Notes: a model not told the origin generated them from the letters alone. A DNA stretch of 64,000 nucleotides from Kiritimatiellia bacterium (GCA_016295275.1 JAEDLN010000001.1:3377-67376), one strand, 5' to 3'. Positions 18,572 through 28,901 are shown, counted from the stretch's first letter. A program made the numbers and translations.

Positions 18572-20917
18572 ATGCGTTTCAGCCATTTTTTCATGGCCGC
18601 GTTTGCGGGTATATCCATGTGTTGCATTGCCTTTTCCGCCCAAACGGTCGAAACGGAAGGGCAAACCGTTCTTGTCGCGGACTTGCAAACGGACGGCGTA
18701 GCCGCTATCGGCGAAGGTGCAAGGCTTGACGCGGAAACCCCTTCCCATACTGAAACAAAGTCGTCCGAAGAGACACCCGCACCCGCAGAAGGCGAAAATG
18801 ATATCGAAACGCAGATGATGTACCTTGTCCTCCAGCTCGGCGTGATTTTGTTCGCCGCAAAGCTCGGCGGTACGATTGCAACGCTTTGCAGACTTCCAAG
18901 CGTGATCGGAGAACTGGGAATCGGAATCATTATCGGACCGCACTTGCTTGGCTCGTTCCCGATTGGAACCATCTTTCCACAGGGAATTTTCCCCCTTAAC
19001 CCGGACAGTTTCATCCCCGTTTCCAATGCGTTGTACGGGTTCTGCACATTGGCATCTATCATCCTGCTCTTCCTTTCCGGACTGGAAACGAACTTCAAGA
19101 TGTTCCTCCGATACGCATTTTCCGGCTCCATTGTCGGAATCGGAGGTGTCATTATCTCCTTCCTGGCCGGAGACCTCTGCGCTGTCTACTTGTTGCCGAA
19201 GCTCATTTCCGCCTATCAGGGCGTAACACTTACCGTCGGCCACCCCGCGGCGCTGTTCATGGGCATTATCAGCACGGCTACGTCCGTCGGCATCACAGCG
19301 CGTATCCTTTCCGAACGAAAAGTCATCGATTCGCCGGAAGGAACGACAACCATGTCGGCTGCCGTCATCGATGACGTTCTCGGCATCATCATTCTCGCCG
19401 TCGGCATGAGTGTCATCGCAGCCGAGAAAAACGGGAGCGGCGCCTCCGGAATCTCTTGGACGCATATCGGCGGCATTGCCCTCAAAGCCATTTGCATTTG
19501 GATTGGCGGTACGGCCGTCGGTCTCCTCGCCGCACGCAAGATTTCATTCCTTCTCAAATTCCTCAAAACCCCCGTTGCCATCGCAACGCTCGCGTTCGCG
19601 CTCGCCATCGCCGTATCCGGCATTTTCCAGATGATGGGTCTTTCCTTGATTATCGGCGCGTACGTCATGGGACTTGCGCTTTCCCGCACCGATATCCGCT
19701 ATCTGATCCAGGACAATCTCCAGCCGATCTATACGTTTCTCGTTCCGATCTTTTTCTGCGTCATGGGTATGATGGTGGATGTGCACGCCATTTCCAGCAA
19801 GCCCATCCTCATTTTCGGCTCCATCTATACGCTCCTGGCGATTCTTGCCAAGATCGTCGGCTGTGCAACCCCCGCCGCATTCTGCGGATTCAATCTGCGC
19901 GGTTCCCTGCGCGTCGGCGTCGGAATGATTCCCCGTGGAGAGGTCGCCCTTATCATTGCCAGCATCGGTCTTTCCTCCGGCGTTCTGCAATCGGATATTT
20001 TCTCGATCTGCATCCTGATGACACTCGTCACGACGGTCGTCGCCCCTCCGGGCTTGATCGCCCTCTTTTCTTCTCCCAAGACCGGCCGCCGCCATCAGCC
20101 TACCGAAGAAAATACGTCCAAACCGTTTTCCTATCCGCTGCCAAATGCCGATACCGCATCTCTGCTGCTCGACAAACTGATTGATGTTTTCCGCAAAGAA
20201 GGATTCCAGACGGCGAATCTCAATCCGACCGAAAACATCTGGCAAATTATGCGGGAGGATGACGATATCATGGTTTCGTTGCACGACAACGAACTTCGCT
20301 TCGAATGCAGCGATCGCGAAAAGCCTTTTTTGGTCGCAGCCCTTCGCGAGGTGACCCAAGATCTCCAAAATCTCGCGTCTTCGCTGAGTATCCCTTCCGC
20401 AGATTTGAACAAAATGATGCGGAACGTTTTCACGGCCGATCGTTCGACCCCAATCGAAACGACCGCCGACAACGATCTGCGCCGCTACTTGAAAAACTTC
20501 CTCTATCTGCCCAATGAACACGCCGGAAGCAAAGAGGAGGCAATCCGGAGAATTGTCCGGATTTTTTCGGAAAAGAATCTCTTGCAAGATACGGATACCG
20601 CGGTTGATTTGATTCTCAAACGGGAAACCTCCATGTCCTCCGGCATCGAGCACGGAATCGCCATCCCGCACGCCCGTACCGATTTTGTCGAAGGCCTTAT
20701 CGGCGCCGTAGCCGTGTTCCCCGACGGAATTCCGGAATACGAAACGCTCGATCATTCGAAGGTACGTATTGTCATCGTTTCGCTTACCTCGCGCTCGACC
20801 CATTCGCCGCAAATCCGTCTCCTCTCCTTCATTAGCCAGCTACTGAACGAGGAAGGACGCAAGCGACTTCTTGATGCAAAGTCCGAGGAGGAAATGCGGA
20901 AAATCTTTCTTTCCTAG
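18572..20917 (+). CDS. CPA2-type Na+/H+ antiporter fused to a PTS EIIA domain
   Basis: 781 residues. A signal-like N-terminus (1-23) and an acidic periplasmic linker come first, then a Kef/NapA-like antiporter core of about 12 helices (residues ~85-495; FLSGLETNFKMF, TSVGITARILSE, and the DD pair in VIDDVLG). After a ~110-residue linker comes a PTS EIIA type 2 (fructose/Ntr-like) domain with the phosphorylatable His in AIPHART (His700). The fusion suggests that sodium/proton exchange responds to PTS phosphorylation or that the domain binds a signal. The gene stands alone, with its own upstream promoter-like sequence. Confidence 0.88.
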   Translation: MRFSHFFMAAFAGISMCCIAFSAQTVETEGQTVLVADLQTDGVAAIGEGARLDAETPSHTETKSSEETPAPAEGENDIETQMMYLVLQLGVILFAAKLGGTIATLCRLPSVIGELGIGIIIGPHLLGSFPIGTIFPQGIFPLNPDSFIPVSNALYGFCTLASIILLFLSGLETNFKMFLRYAFSGSIVGIGGVIISFLAGDLCAVYLLPKLISAYQGVTLTVGHPAALFMGIISTATSVGITARILSERKVIDSPEGTTTMSAAVIDDVLGIIILAVGMSVIAAEKNGSGASGISWTHIGGIALKAICIWIGGTAVGLLAARKISFLLKFLKTPVAIATLAFALAIAVSGIFQMMGLSLIIGAYVMGLALSRTDIRYLIQDNLQPIYTFLVPIFFCVMGMMVDVHAISSKPILIFGSIYTLLAILAKIVGCATPAAFCGFNLRGSLRVGVGMIPRGEVALIIASIGLSSGVLQSDIFSICILMTLVTTVVAPPGLIALFSSPKTGRRHQPTEENTSKPFSYPLPNADTASLLLDKLIDVFRKEGFQTANLNPTENIWQIMREDDDIMVSLHDNELRFECSDREKPFLVAALREVTQDLQNLASSLSIPSADLNKMMRNVFTADRSTPIETTADNDLRRYLKNFLYLPNEHAGSKEEAIRRIVRIFSEKNLLQDTDTAVDLILKRETSMSSGIEHGIAIPHARTDFVEGLIGAVAVFPDGIPEYETLDHSKVRIVIVSLTSRSTHSPQIRLLSFISQLLNEEGRKRLLDAKSEEEMRKIFLS

Positions 20918-20950
20918 GAAATGTCGCATCGCAGTACGTTCTCTTCCCTG

Positions 20951-20979
20951 TTGACAAATTCCGTTTTTTCGCCTACAAT
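20951..20979 (+). promoter_or_regulatory. Strong promoter for the first SWIM-SNF2 gene
   Basis: TTGACA (20951-20956), 17-base spacer, TACAAT (20974-20979): consensus -35, five of six at -10, ideal spacing. It is 54 bases before the start codon of the SNF2 gene, and is the best promoter match in the window. Confidence 0.75.
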
Positions 20980-21032
20980 CCGTGAAGTTTTTGTCGTTTC
21001 AATTTGGCAAATAGGGCTTCTTTTCAAACTCC

Positions 21033-24000
21033 ATGATGTTTTGGTTCCGTAATCCGCTTTTGCAGAAATTTGATTTCACGCTCGAGAATATCCGTTCTTG
21101 GGGTGGTGAACGTCAGTATCTGGAAGCGCTCAATCAGGTGACCAAAAAGAAGTCGGTACTCAATCCAACCTACAACGACAATATCGGAGAAGCCGATATC
21201 GAGCACGCAGGACATACGATCCATACACGCTTCCGCACATTTCCGGGACGTCGTTCGGTCGTGGAAAACCTCTGCCCGTGCGCCGCTTCCCAACGAGATG
21301 GACGAATCTGCGTCCACATGCTCGCCGCTGCAATCGCCCTGGAAGCCGCAGAACGAGAGCAACGTAAGGCAAAAACAATCGAAAACGCACAGCGCGCCCT
21401 TGAAAAAATGGGCGTCCTTCCCAAGAGCCCGAAACCCGTTTCAAAGCAGGCTCCCTCCGCATCGGCCGGAATCCCCCCCGTTTCCGTCCGCACCGCCTCC
21501 CCTTCACCCGCCCCTTCCCAGAAAGCTCCACGATTGCGCTTCTATGTTCCGGATGACTGGGTAACGCGTTTCGACGCCGGAAAAATCCCTGTCGCACTTT
21601 CCATTAGTGCCGATAATACGCCGCACGTCTTTTCACTTAGCGATATTTCAAGCGGAAAACTGATTGACTCGAATACCGGACTTCCCGTTCCCTTCAATCC
21701 GTCCGATTCCGAAAGGAAACTCCTCTTTACGCTCGAACATATCCTCTATATTCCGCCGGATGCTGCAACGGGAAAAAATCTGAGCCTCGACTGCGGACAG
21801 TTTTTCAGTCTCCTGGAACGGCTTAGCGAAGTAAATGAGCCTTTCTACCCCGTCCATGCCGAAAAACCGGTCTATATCCGGACCAAGGAAAACGCCGTTC
21901 ACAACATCCTGTATGTTTCCCTCCAGGAAGCAACCGGGCGGATCGAACTGGCGCTTCATATCCGTTTTCCCGGATTCCCGGAAGATATTTTTCCTCGCTA
22001 TCTCGTCTACCGGAATGCCAAAAACTGGAGAAACGATTGCGTCTACGCCTTTTTCAACGGGGTCCTTTGGCCAATCCACACGCCGATCCCTTTTACATAC
22101 GGAGAAGTGTACCGAAACCGTACGTACCTTCTCCGGCGCGATGAGACAATCGATTTCATCCAGCGGGAAATTCGCGGAAAATTGCCTTGCTCTGGAAATC
22201 TGATCCCCTTGCGGGATATTCTCCGGGAGGATTTCAATTCAACCGTCGATTTCTCCCTCTTTACCACAAAGCCCGGAAGACCCCGCTTCTCTCTTGATGT
22301 TAACGGTTCGAGAGCCTCCTTGTCGATCTCCCTGAAAGCAAGCTACTCCGATATTGCCGTGAATTTCGGAAACGGGGACTTCAATGGCAAGTCGAACGGG
22401 CTGGAAACAAAAACCTGTATCACCATCGAAGTCGTCGGAACGGAGTCGGGGCAGAACTTCACCATTCCCGATCCGAATGACAACTATATCTACTACACCC
22501 GAAACCACGAAGCCGAACAAAAGGCGCTCAAACATCTTCGGGAAAAGATTTCCGCTCTTCTGCACATTCCTCAGAATGCGGAGACGTTGGATAATCGGGC
22601 CCTCAAGACGCTGACCATTGTCGGAGATGAAAATGTCTTGAATTTCCTCGCGACGACCGTTCCGACGCTTCGCAACAACGGATGGGACGTTACGCTCTCG
22701 CAAGGTTTGACGGACTACCTCTCCTCTCTTGTGACCGTCGCGCCACGCGTGAAAATCGTTACCTTCCCGCGGCGGCATGGGTTCGAAATCAGCTACACCC
22801 TGGCTTCATCCGACGGAAAGGTGGTTCTCCCCCCGGAAGTGTTCGCCAAAATCGATCCCGACAAATCCTACACCGAATTCAACGGACATCAGATCGTGTT
22901 CGATCGGGAGGCCGTCCGCAATTTGGAAGAAATCATTCAAGAATGCGTCTCTTCCCGTAAAAAATCGGCAACCTGCGGCGAAGCGAGATTCCTTCCGGAT
23001 ACGTATACCCATTTCATCAAGTCCACAATCGACGATCTCAGCGTCTCCGGCATTACGCTTGAATCGGCGCCCGAAAGCTGGTTGAAGGAAGCGGATATCT
23101 CGACGATTCGCAGCAATCTGGAACCGGTTCAGCTTGCGGAACCGGCACGATCCCTGTTGCGCCCCTATCAGGCAACCGGTGTGGCATGGCTTCGCTATTT
23201 GGAATCGAAGCATCAAGGCGGTTTGCTCGCCGATGAAATGGGTCTCGGCAAGACGTTTCAGACACTTAGCTGGCTTTCGATGCCACGTGTCTCCGGCAGT
23301 AAGGCTCCGGCACTCGTCATCTGCCCGACATCTATCGTCGACAACTGGAAACACGAATGCAACCACTACATCCCGGGTATGCGAGTCATGACCATGACCG
23401 GAACCAAGCGACACGAGGATTTCGCAAAGATTCCCGATTGCAATCTGGTCATCACATCCTATGCCCTGATCCGTCGAGATGTCGAGGAATACAAAAAATT
23501 CAACTTCTCCGCAATCGTGTTGGATGAAGCGCAAAATATCAAAAACCAAAACACACTGAACGCACGCTCCGTCAAACAACTCGATTCCAATGCCGCACGT
23601 CTCGTCTTGACCGGTACCCCCATCGAAAACTCCGTGGCGGATATCTGGTCGATTATGGATTTTCTGATGCCAGGTTATCTCGGACCCTACGAGACTTTCC
23701 GCAGAACCTATGTCGAGCCCCTTCAAGGCGAAGAATCGGAATCCGAGTTGTTGCAGGAGCTTTGCCACCGGTTGCGCGAAAAAGTCGATCCCTTTATGCT
23801 GCGGCGACTCAAAACGCTCGTTGCAAAGGATTTGCCGCCCGTTATCGAAAAAACCTCTTACTGCAAACTTTCGCCCGAACAGCGCATCGTCTACAACCGA
23901 ATCCTGGAGGAGACGCGCTCCGCTGTTACAGGTTCCGTGCGAGAGGTCGGTTTCGAACGCTCGCGCATGATTATTCTGACCGCCCTCTTGCGCTTGCGTC

Positions 24001-24578
24001 AGCTTTGCTGCCATTTGGCTCTCATCGATCCCGAAGAGGCCGATAAGGCCACTACGCCTTCCGACAAAATGGAGCATCTGTTCCAGATCCTGGATGATGC
24101 GCTCTCGGAAAACCATCGTGTGCTGATCTTCTCGCAATTCACCAAAATGCTCTCTATTTTGCGCGAAGAGTTCATCAAACGAAAAATCCGTTTCTGCTAT
24201 CTCGACGGGACGATGCGCTCCGTCGAACGAAACGAACAGGTCGAACAGTTCAACTCCGACTCTTCCATCCCAATTTTTCTGATTTCCATCAAGGCCGGTG
24301 GAACAGGTCTCAATTTGACCGGGGCAGATGAAGTCATTCTCTACGACCCATGGTGGACCCCTGCGGTTGAAGAACAGGCAATCGCCCGTGCCCATCGTAT
24401 CGGACAGCAAAATACCGTATACTCCGTACGGGTCATCGCGCAAGACACAATCGAGGAACGCGTTCTTCACCTGCAACGGCGAAAACGCGCAATCATCAAT
24501 GCGACCATCAAGAGCGATGACGAAATGATGTCCAAGCTGACTTGGGCCGATGTCAAGAAGTTGCTGGATATTGAGTAA
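21033..24578 (+). CDS. SWIM zinc-finger SNF2-family ATPase, copy 1
   Basis: 1181 residues. A SWIM zinc finger lies near the N-terminus (Cys81, Cys83, Cys93, His95), then a long middle region without recognised motifs, then the SNF2 ATPase: DEMGLGKTFQT near residue 734, DEAQNIKN near 831, TGTPIENSVADIWSIMDFLMPGYLG, the SQFTKML motif, and the final RAHRIGQQNTVY motif VI. These Swi2/Snf2 (HepA/RapA-like) translocases move along duplex DNA to remodel bound proteins. SWIM-SNF2 proteins are found in many bacteria with no fixed role. A homologous gene follows directly. It has its own promoter. Confidence 0.9.
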   Translation: MMFWFRNPLLQKFDFTLENIRSWGGERQYLEALNQVTKKKSVLNPTYNDNIGEADIEHAGHTIHTRFRTFPGRRSVVENLCPCAASQRDGRICVHMLAAAIALEAAEREQRKAKTIENAQRALEKMGVLPKSPKPVSKQAPSASAGIPPVSVRTASPSPAPSQKAPRLRFYVPDDWVTRFDAGKIPVALSISADNTPHVFSLSDISSGKLIDSNTGLPVPFNPSDSERKLLFTLEHILYIPPDAATGKNLSLDCGQFFSLLERLSEVNEPFYPVHAEKPVYIRTKENAVHNILYVSLQEATGRIELALHIRFPGFPEDIFPRYLVYRNAKNWRNDCVYAFFNGVLWPIHTPIPFTYGEVYRNRTYLLRRDETIDFIQREIRGKLPCSGNLIPLRDILREDFNSTVDFSLFTTKPGRPRFSLDVNGSRASLSISLKASYSDIAVNFGNGDFNGKSNGLETKTCITIEVVGTESGQNFTIPDPNDNYIYYTRNHEAEQKALKHLREKISALLHIPQNAETLDNRALKTLTIVGDENVLNFLATTVPTLRNNGWDVTLSQGLTDYLSSLVTVAPRVKIVTFPRRHGFEISYTLASSDGKVVLPPEVFAKIDPDKSYTEFNGHQIVFDREAVRNLEEIIQECVSSRKKSATCGEARFLPDTYTHFIKSTIDDLSVSGITLESAPESWLKEADISTIRSNLEPVQLAEPARSLLRPYQATGVAWLRYLESKHQGGLLADEMGLGKTFQTLSWLSMPRVSGSKAPALVICPTSIVDNWKHECNHYIPGMRVMTMTGTKRHEDFAKIPDCNLVITSYALIRRDVEEYKKFNFSAIVLDEAQNIKNQNTLNARSVKQLDSNAARLVLTGTPIENSVADIWSIMDFLMPGYLGPYETFRRTYVEPLQGEESESELLQELCHRLREKVDPFMLRRLKTLVAKDLPPVIEKTSYCKLSPEQRIVYNRILEETRSAVTGSVREVGFERSRMIILTALLRLRQLCCHLALIDPEEADKATTPSDKMEHLFQILDDALSENHRVLIFSQFTKMLSILREEFIKRKIRFCYLDGTMRSVERNEQVEQFNSDSSIPIFLISIKAGGTGLNLTGADEVILYDPWWTPAVEEQAIARAHRIGQQNTVYSVRVIAQDTIEERVLHLQRRKRAIINATIKSDDEMMSKLTWADVKKLLDIE

Positions 24579-24879
24579 GGGGTTGCCGCTTTGACGATCC
24601 GTCTCACTCGGTTGTTCCCCGGAACAATCTTGACTGCTTGATGTGGAAAGGACGATCCGCTTGATGACCGGTACTTTTCAAAAAAGGCTCCTTTCCAAAT
24701 CCATTCGACCGTTCCTCGGTTGCAAAACATGGTTTCCCAATTTCCGTGTGGGCTGCAAATCCTTTCGACGCACGGTTTCTCCTTCGGAATCCCTTTTTCT
24801 TTCCTAGCTCCGTTTTCCGGTTCTCTTCTGTCCGTTTCTCCCGAACTGCCAGTACATCCGGTCGCGATACTCTTCTTCC
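24579..24879. other. Spacer between the two SNF2 genes
   Basis: 300 bases with no convincing gene. A pyrimidine-rich stretch precedes the second gene's start. No clear terminator, and only weak promoter-like sequence (TTGACT at 24629-24634 without a good -10), so readthrough from the first SNF2 gene is likely. An overlapping open frame in this stretch lacks family similarity and is an out-of-frame shadow. Confidence 0.5.
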
Positions 24880-27800
24880 ATGGACATTTCCCATTCCAAT
24901 TCTCGCCCTTTGCGCGAAACGTCGATCCCCTTTTCGTATACGGTCAACGATATCCGTTCCTGGGGCGATCAGGCCTCCTTCAATGCCGCCTTGCGAGCCG
25001 TCAATCGTGGGGATGTTCTCAATGCCGATTACGATGCAAAAACGCAAATCGGGTCCGGCGTCGTCAGTGCAAACGGAAACCTCGTAAACGCTTCCTTCCA
25101 GCTCTGCAACTGGAAATACTGCAATGCCGAAAACCGGTGTTCGTGCCAAATCGGACAGACCGGTTCCATGTGCTTTCACACCCTGGCAATTGCCATCAAG
25201 CTCGCTCGCTTGTACGAGGCGAAGACGGGCGCCGACCGGAAATCGGCAGATTCGAATCTCCCCACCGAAATCGATCTCCCAAAGCAGACCGTCCTTCGCG
25301 ATGCGAAAAACGGCGAACCGGTTTCCCTCGTCTTTGTCCTTCCGAAAAATTGGACAGAGCTCATGAACCAGCACAAGAGCGTATTGCTGGGCATCTACCT
25401 GACCCCACGACTCGCCTCCCCGAAATCATCCCCCACCGCTATTATCCATATCGAAAAGGCTATCCTCCTGAAACGCTCCCTGAGCCTCGAACATGAGGAC
25501 GATATGATGCTGATGCTGCTCGAGGAAATGGCGGAAGGATCCCTGACAGGGGAATGTCGCGTAAACCCGTCTTCCCTCCTTTGGCTTTTGGACTACCTCG
25601 GGAATCTCGGACGCCCTATTTATCAAAGCGATATCATCGATTCGCCGACCAAGAACAAGGAGCGTCATGTCGTGAAATCGATCCAAGAGACGCTCCCGAT
25701 TCGGATTCGGACGGAGGCGGATGCCTGCGAAACCTTTATTCGCTGCTCCTTCAACCCGTGTCTTCGTTCGATTGACGCATCAATCCATGCCGATATTCCA
25801 GGCGTAATCCCGCCTCAAGAGATAACCTATATCGTGCCGGGCGGCGAAAAGGGATATGCCATAATCAACTCGACGGTCGAAACATCCGGCTATGCTTTCG
25901 AATTGATTCCTCTCAAAAGCATCCTGCCGATCGTTTTCCGGCAATTTTACATCAAGCCGATCCGCATCGATCCGTTGCACGTATACCGCTTCCTCAAATA
26001 CGAACGCAATACCTTGCAAAACAGCCTCCCCGTCAAAATCGATCCGGAGGTCGAGTCGCTTTCCTGGACGCCGCTTTCTCCGCAATTCCTTCTAGAGGTC
26101 TCCATTCCGGAGCAGGAAACGCCTCCCAAAAACGGATGGCGTCCCTCTCCGGGAAATTTGCCCAATCGACTGTCCATCTGTCTGAAGGCATGCTACGAAC
26201 CGTTTCCCGGAAAACAGCCAGCGCAAACCGTTGTTGCAGGATTCCCCGGATGCTATTTCTCCATTCCCGATCTGAACGATTCCTACCACTATTTCATTCG
26301 GGATCTGGCCGCAGAGCAAAAGGGTCTGGAAATGCTCCGTTCTTTCGAAATCCCGGGGCAAACGGAAGATCATGCGGCAACACTCCTTCTGGAAGGTCAA
26401 GACCAAGTCCTCCACTTCCTCTCGACAACCGCTCCTCAAATCGAAGCGCTTCTCGGTTGGTCTGTCGATTTCTCCCCTACCCCGGCTCTCCATAAACTCG
26501 TTCAATCGTTCGAACGAATCGGAATTGAAGTCAAAATCAACGAGAGCAACGGAGACCTGCCGTCCGTTTTCAGCTTGACGGTTGCCTATAAAACCGTCGG
26601 GAGAAGGCATTACGTCCCTGAAAAGGAAATCTTGGAAGCCGCTGCGGAAAATCGAACCTACCTGATTGACTACGGGCCGCATAAAAAAGAGCCTCGGCAA
26701 CGTCCGGTCCAACCTAAAATTCAAATTTTCAACTCCGGTATCATTCAAGCCTTTCGGGATCTGGAACAGGAATGCCACGCATTTCGAAATCCCCTTGATA
26801 AAGCCCAGACCATGAGCAATGGTTTTGCGCCTTTTGTGGTCAATCGAATCCGTCGACTGAAAAGCTCCGGTGTAACATTCGACACAAACGCCTCCGCTTG
26901 GGTGCAAAAATACCTTCGCCCGTTCGAAACCTCCGAATCCGCAAAGGATCGTCAGGAAATACGCCGTCTCCTCCCTCGTATCCTCCGTCCCTACCAGCTG
27001 GAAGGCGTCCTTTGGCTCCGTTGGCTTGAACGAAACAATTTCGGCGGTATTTTGGCAGACGAAATGGGGCTTGGAAAAACCCTGCAGGCGCTTGCATGGA
27101 TTTCCATGCGGAGAATCTACGAACCGCAAACGAAACGTCCCGTTCTTGTCGTTTGCCCGACCTCTCTCGTTCGAAATTGGGAGAGCGAAGCGCATCGATT
27201 TGTACCCCAACTCAAAACCCTCGTCCTTTCCGGCACCGATCGACACGATGTTTTCCGGTTGATTCCGGAATGCGATCTCGTCATTACCTCCTATGCGCTT
27301 CTTCGCCGGGACGTCGAACTGTACAATACGGTCCTGTTCTCCGCCTGTCTGCTCGACGAAGCCCAGAATATCAAGAACCGAGATACCGATAACGCCACGA
27401 GCGTAAAGCAAATTCGGGCCCGCACCCGTATCGCCATTACGGGTACGCCAATCGAAAATTCCCTTGCAGATCTTTGGTCCATCTTTGATTTTCTCATGCC
27501 GGGATATCTCGGAACCTACGCCGAATTTCATACCCGCTTCGAAATTCCGATCGCTCTCCGCCATAGCGAGGCCGCAAATCCTACCGATATCCGGGAAGCC
27601 GATATTCTCCTTTCCAAACTTCGGGATAAAACCGCCCCCTTCCTTCTCCGCCGTCTCAAAACAACCGTCGCTCAAGACCTTCCGGAAAAACTGGAACAAA
27701 TCGTGCCGACCGAAATGACCGCCGATCAGCAAAAGGTCTATCGTTCGCTACAGGAACAGATCGGACGCAAAATTTCCGACTCCGTTTCCGAAAACGGCTT

Positions 27801-28521
27801 CGAACGCTCTCGCATGCTCATCCTTTCCGGTCTCTTGCGCCTCCGTCAGGCTGCCTGCCATCTTTCGCTGCTCGGCAATCTCAATCCGTATCCGAATTCG
27901 GAACATCCGTCCGGAAAACTTTCCCAGATGCTCTCGATTTTGGAAAATACCATCGCAAGCGGCCATCGCGTGCTCATTTTCTCCCAATTCGTCGAGATGC
28001 TGCATCTGATTCGAGACGCATTGGACAAACGCGCAATCAAATACTGCTATCTGGATGGAACTTCCAAGGAAGAGGAACGTCTGGAGAATGTTCGCCAGTT
28101 CAACTTTAACCACAAAATTCCCGTCTTTCTGATCTCTTTGAAGGCCGGCGGAACGGGACTTACGCTTACCGGGGCCGATGAAGTCATTCTCTTCGATCCT
28201 TGGTGGAATCCCGCCGCCGAACAACAGGCGATCGATCGAACCCATCGTATCGGTCAAACCCGTACCGTCCACGCAATTCGCCTCATCACTCCCGGTACGG
28301 TCGAAGAAAAGGTGCGTCTCATGCAACAACGGAAGAGCGAAATCATCGCAGCGTCCATCGGTACGCCGGACGAATCCGCTCCTTCCGAGTCGGAAGCCAT
28401 CACGAAAACCGATACCGAGACCGTCAACTCCCTCACCTGGAGCGATGTCCAGACGCTCTTCGACCTCCCCGATGCCACGCCAAAACCGGCTCCCGAATCC
28501 CACGCCGATCCGCACGCCTGA
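24880..28521 (+). CDS. SWIM zinc-finger SNF2-family ATPase, copy 2
   Basis: 1213 residues, clearly homologous to the preceding gene along its length, including the opening IRSWG motif. SWIM finger Cys87, Cys89, Cys98, His100; Walker A DEMGLGKTLQA near 727; DEAQNIKN near 826; TGTPIENSLADLWSIFDFLMPGYLG; RTHRIGQTRTVH motif VI. The tail after the ATPase carries extra Pro/Thr-rich residues. The start was taken at 24880, where similarity to copy 1 begins. Two tandem, diverged copies suggest distinct roles or a heteromeric complex rather than recent duplication. Possible roles are replication-linked or defence-linked remodelling. Confidence 0.9.
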   Translation: MDISHSNSRPLRETSIPFSYTVNDIRSWGDQASFNAALRAVNRGDVLNADYDAKTQIGSGVVSANGNLVNASFQLCNWKYCNAENRCSCQIGQTGSMCFHTLAIAIKLARLYEAKTGADRKSADSNLPTEIDLPKQTVLRDAKNGEPVSLVFVLPKNWTELMNQHKSVLLGIYLTPRLASPKSSPTAIIHIEKAILLKRSLSLEHEDDMMLMLLEEMAEGSLTGECRVNPSSLLWLLDYLGNLGRPIYQSDIIDSPTKNKERHVVKSIQETLPIRIRTEADACETFIRCSFNPCLRSIDASIHADIPGVIPPQEITYIVPGGEKGYAIINSTVETSGYAFELIPLKSILPIVFRQFYIKPIRIDPLHVYRFLKYERNTLQNSLPVKIDPEVESLSWTPLSPQFLLEVSIPEQETPPKNGWRPSPGNLPNRLSICLKACYEPFPGKQPAQTVVAGFPGCYFSIPDLNDSYHYFIRDLAAEQKGLEMLRSFEIPGQTEDHAATLLLEGQDQVLHFLSTTAPQIEALLGWSVDFSPTPALHKLVQSFERIGIEVKINESNGDLPSVFSLTVAYKTVGRRHYVPEKEILEAAAENRTYLIDYGPHKKEPRQRPVQPKIQIFNSGIIQAFRDLEQECHAFRNPLDKAQTMSNGFAPFVVNRIRRLKSSGVTFDTNASAWVQKYLRPFETSESAKDRQEIRRLLPRILRPYQLEGVLWLRWLERNNFGGILADEMGLGKTLQALAWISMRRIYEPQTKRPVLVVCPTSLVRNWESEAHRFVPQLKTLVLSGTDRHDVFRLIPECDLVITSYALLRRDVELYNTVLFSACLLDEAQNIKNRDTDNATSVKQIRARTRIAITGTPIENSLADLWSIFDFLMPGYLGTYAEFHTRFEIPIALRHSEAANPTDIREADILLSKLRDKTAPFLLRRLKTTVAQDLPEKLEQIVPTEMTADQQKVYRSLQEQIGRKISDSVSENGFERSRMLILSGLLRLRQAACHLSLLGNLNPYPNSEHPSGKLSQMLSILENTIASGHRVLIFSQFVEMLHLIRDALDKRAIKYCYLDGTSKEEERLENVRQFNFNHKIPVFLISLKAGGTGLTLTGADEVILFDPWWNPAAEQQAIDRTHRIGQTRTVHAIRLITPGTVEEKVRLMQQRKSEIIAASIGTPDESAPSESEAITKTDTETVNSLTWSDVQTLFDLPDATPKPAPESHADPHA

Positions 28522-28595
28522 AAACATCCGTTTTTGGCAAATCCGTTCTGGCGAAACCCCGTCGCAAACGCCCTCATTCGTCAGAGGCGGCGACA

Positions 28596-28817
28596 TCAGT
28601 CGGTTGCGGCGCTTCGAAGCAACGTCAAGTATTCGCAGTCGTCAATACCATCGCGAATCGGCTTCGGACGGCGCAACGTCCTCGAAACACCTGCCCCTGC
28701 CGCCTCCTGAGCAAATAGCGCGCAAAAGCGATGATGCCATTTATTGCCCCCCGCATCGGTACCGCGCAAGATGGCATGGGCGACGGCAGAGCGTGAGAGT
28801 CCCGCTTCCCCAGCCAC
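28596..28817 (-). pseudogene. Possible C-terminal remnant of a DUF4091/GH123-like protein
   Basis: A 73-residue open frame whose end reads RDGIDDCEYLTLL, close to the IREGIEDYEYLxLL motif that closes many DUF4091/GH123-like glycoside hydrolases. The rest resembles nothing recognised. It would be a leftover fragment next to the GH112 gene, in the same direction. The evidence is one short motif, so this is weak. Confidence 0.25.
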
Positions 28818-28863
28818 GCCGGAAAGCCCGGCGCGAACGCGAGCGGGCTTCCCTAGTGTGGCT
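28812..28863. terminator. Stem-loop between convergent genes
   Basis: Arms AGCCAC (28812-28817) and GTGGCT (28858-28863) outside, GG-AAGCCCG (28821-28830) and CGGGCTT-CC (28844-28853, one mismatch) inside, with a 13-base loop. No T-tract follows on either strand, so terminator function is uncertain. Confidence 0.35.
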
Positions 28864-28901
28864 ATTGTCGGGTTGGCTCATGAGGCCCTTTGCTCATGGC
28901 A

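Larger units (their letters stand above)
28522..28901. other. Convergent intergenic stretch with a long stem-loop
   Basis: 380 bases between the SNF2 gene (+) and GH112 (-). It holds a GC-rich inverted repeat at 28812-28863: outer arms AGCCAC/GTGGCT, inner arms AAGCCCG/CGGGCTT. This could fold as a bidirectional stem-loop, although there is no T-run. A - strand open frame here (28596-28817) is listed separately. Confidence 0.5.

Noticed and set aside
24720..25496. A 258-residue frame across the start of the second SNF2 gene
   Set aside because: Its protein resembles nothing and mostly overlaps the SNF2 coding sequence in another frame. A shadow.
21033..28521. The tandem SNF2 genes as a DISARM-type defence system
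   Set aside because: No methyltransferase, DrmA/B or nuclease gene lies next to them. SWIM-SNF2 proteins are widespread outside defence.
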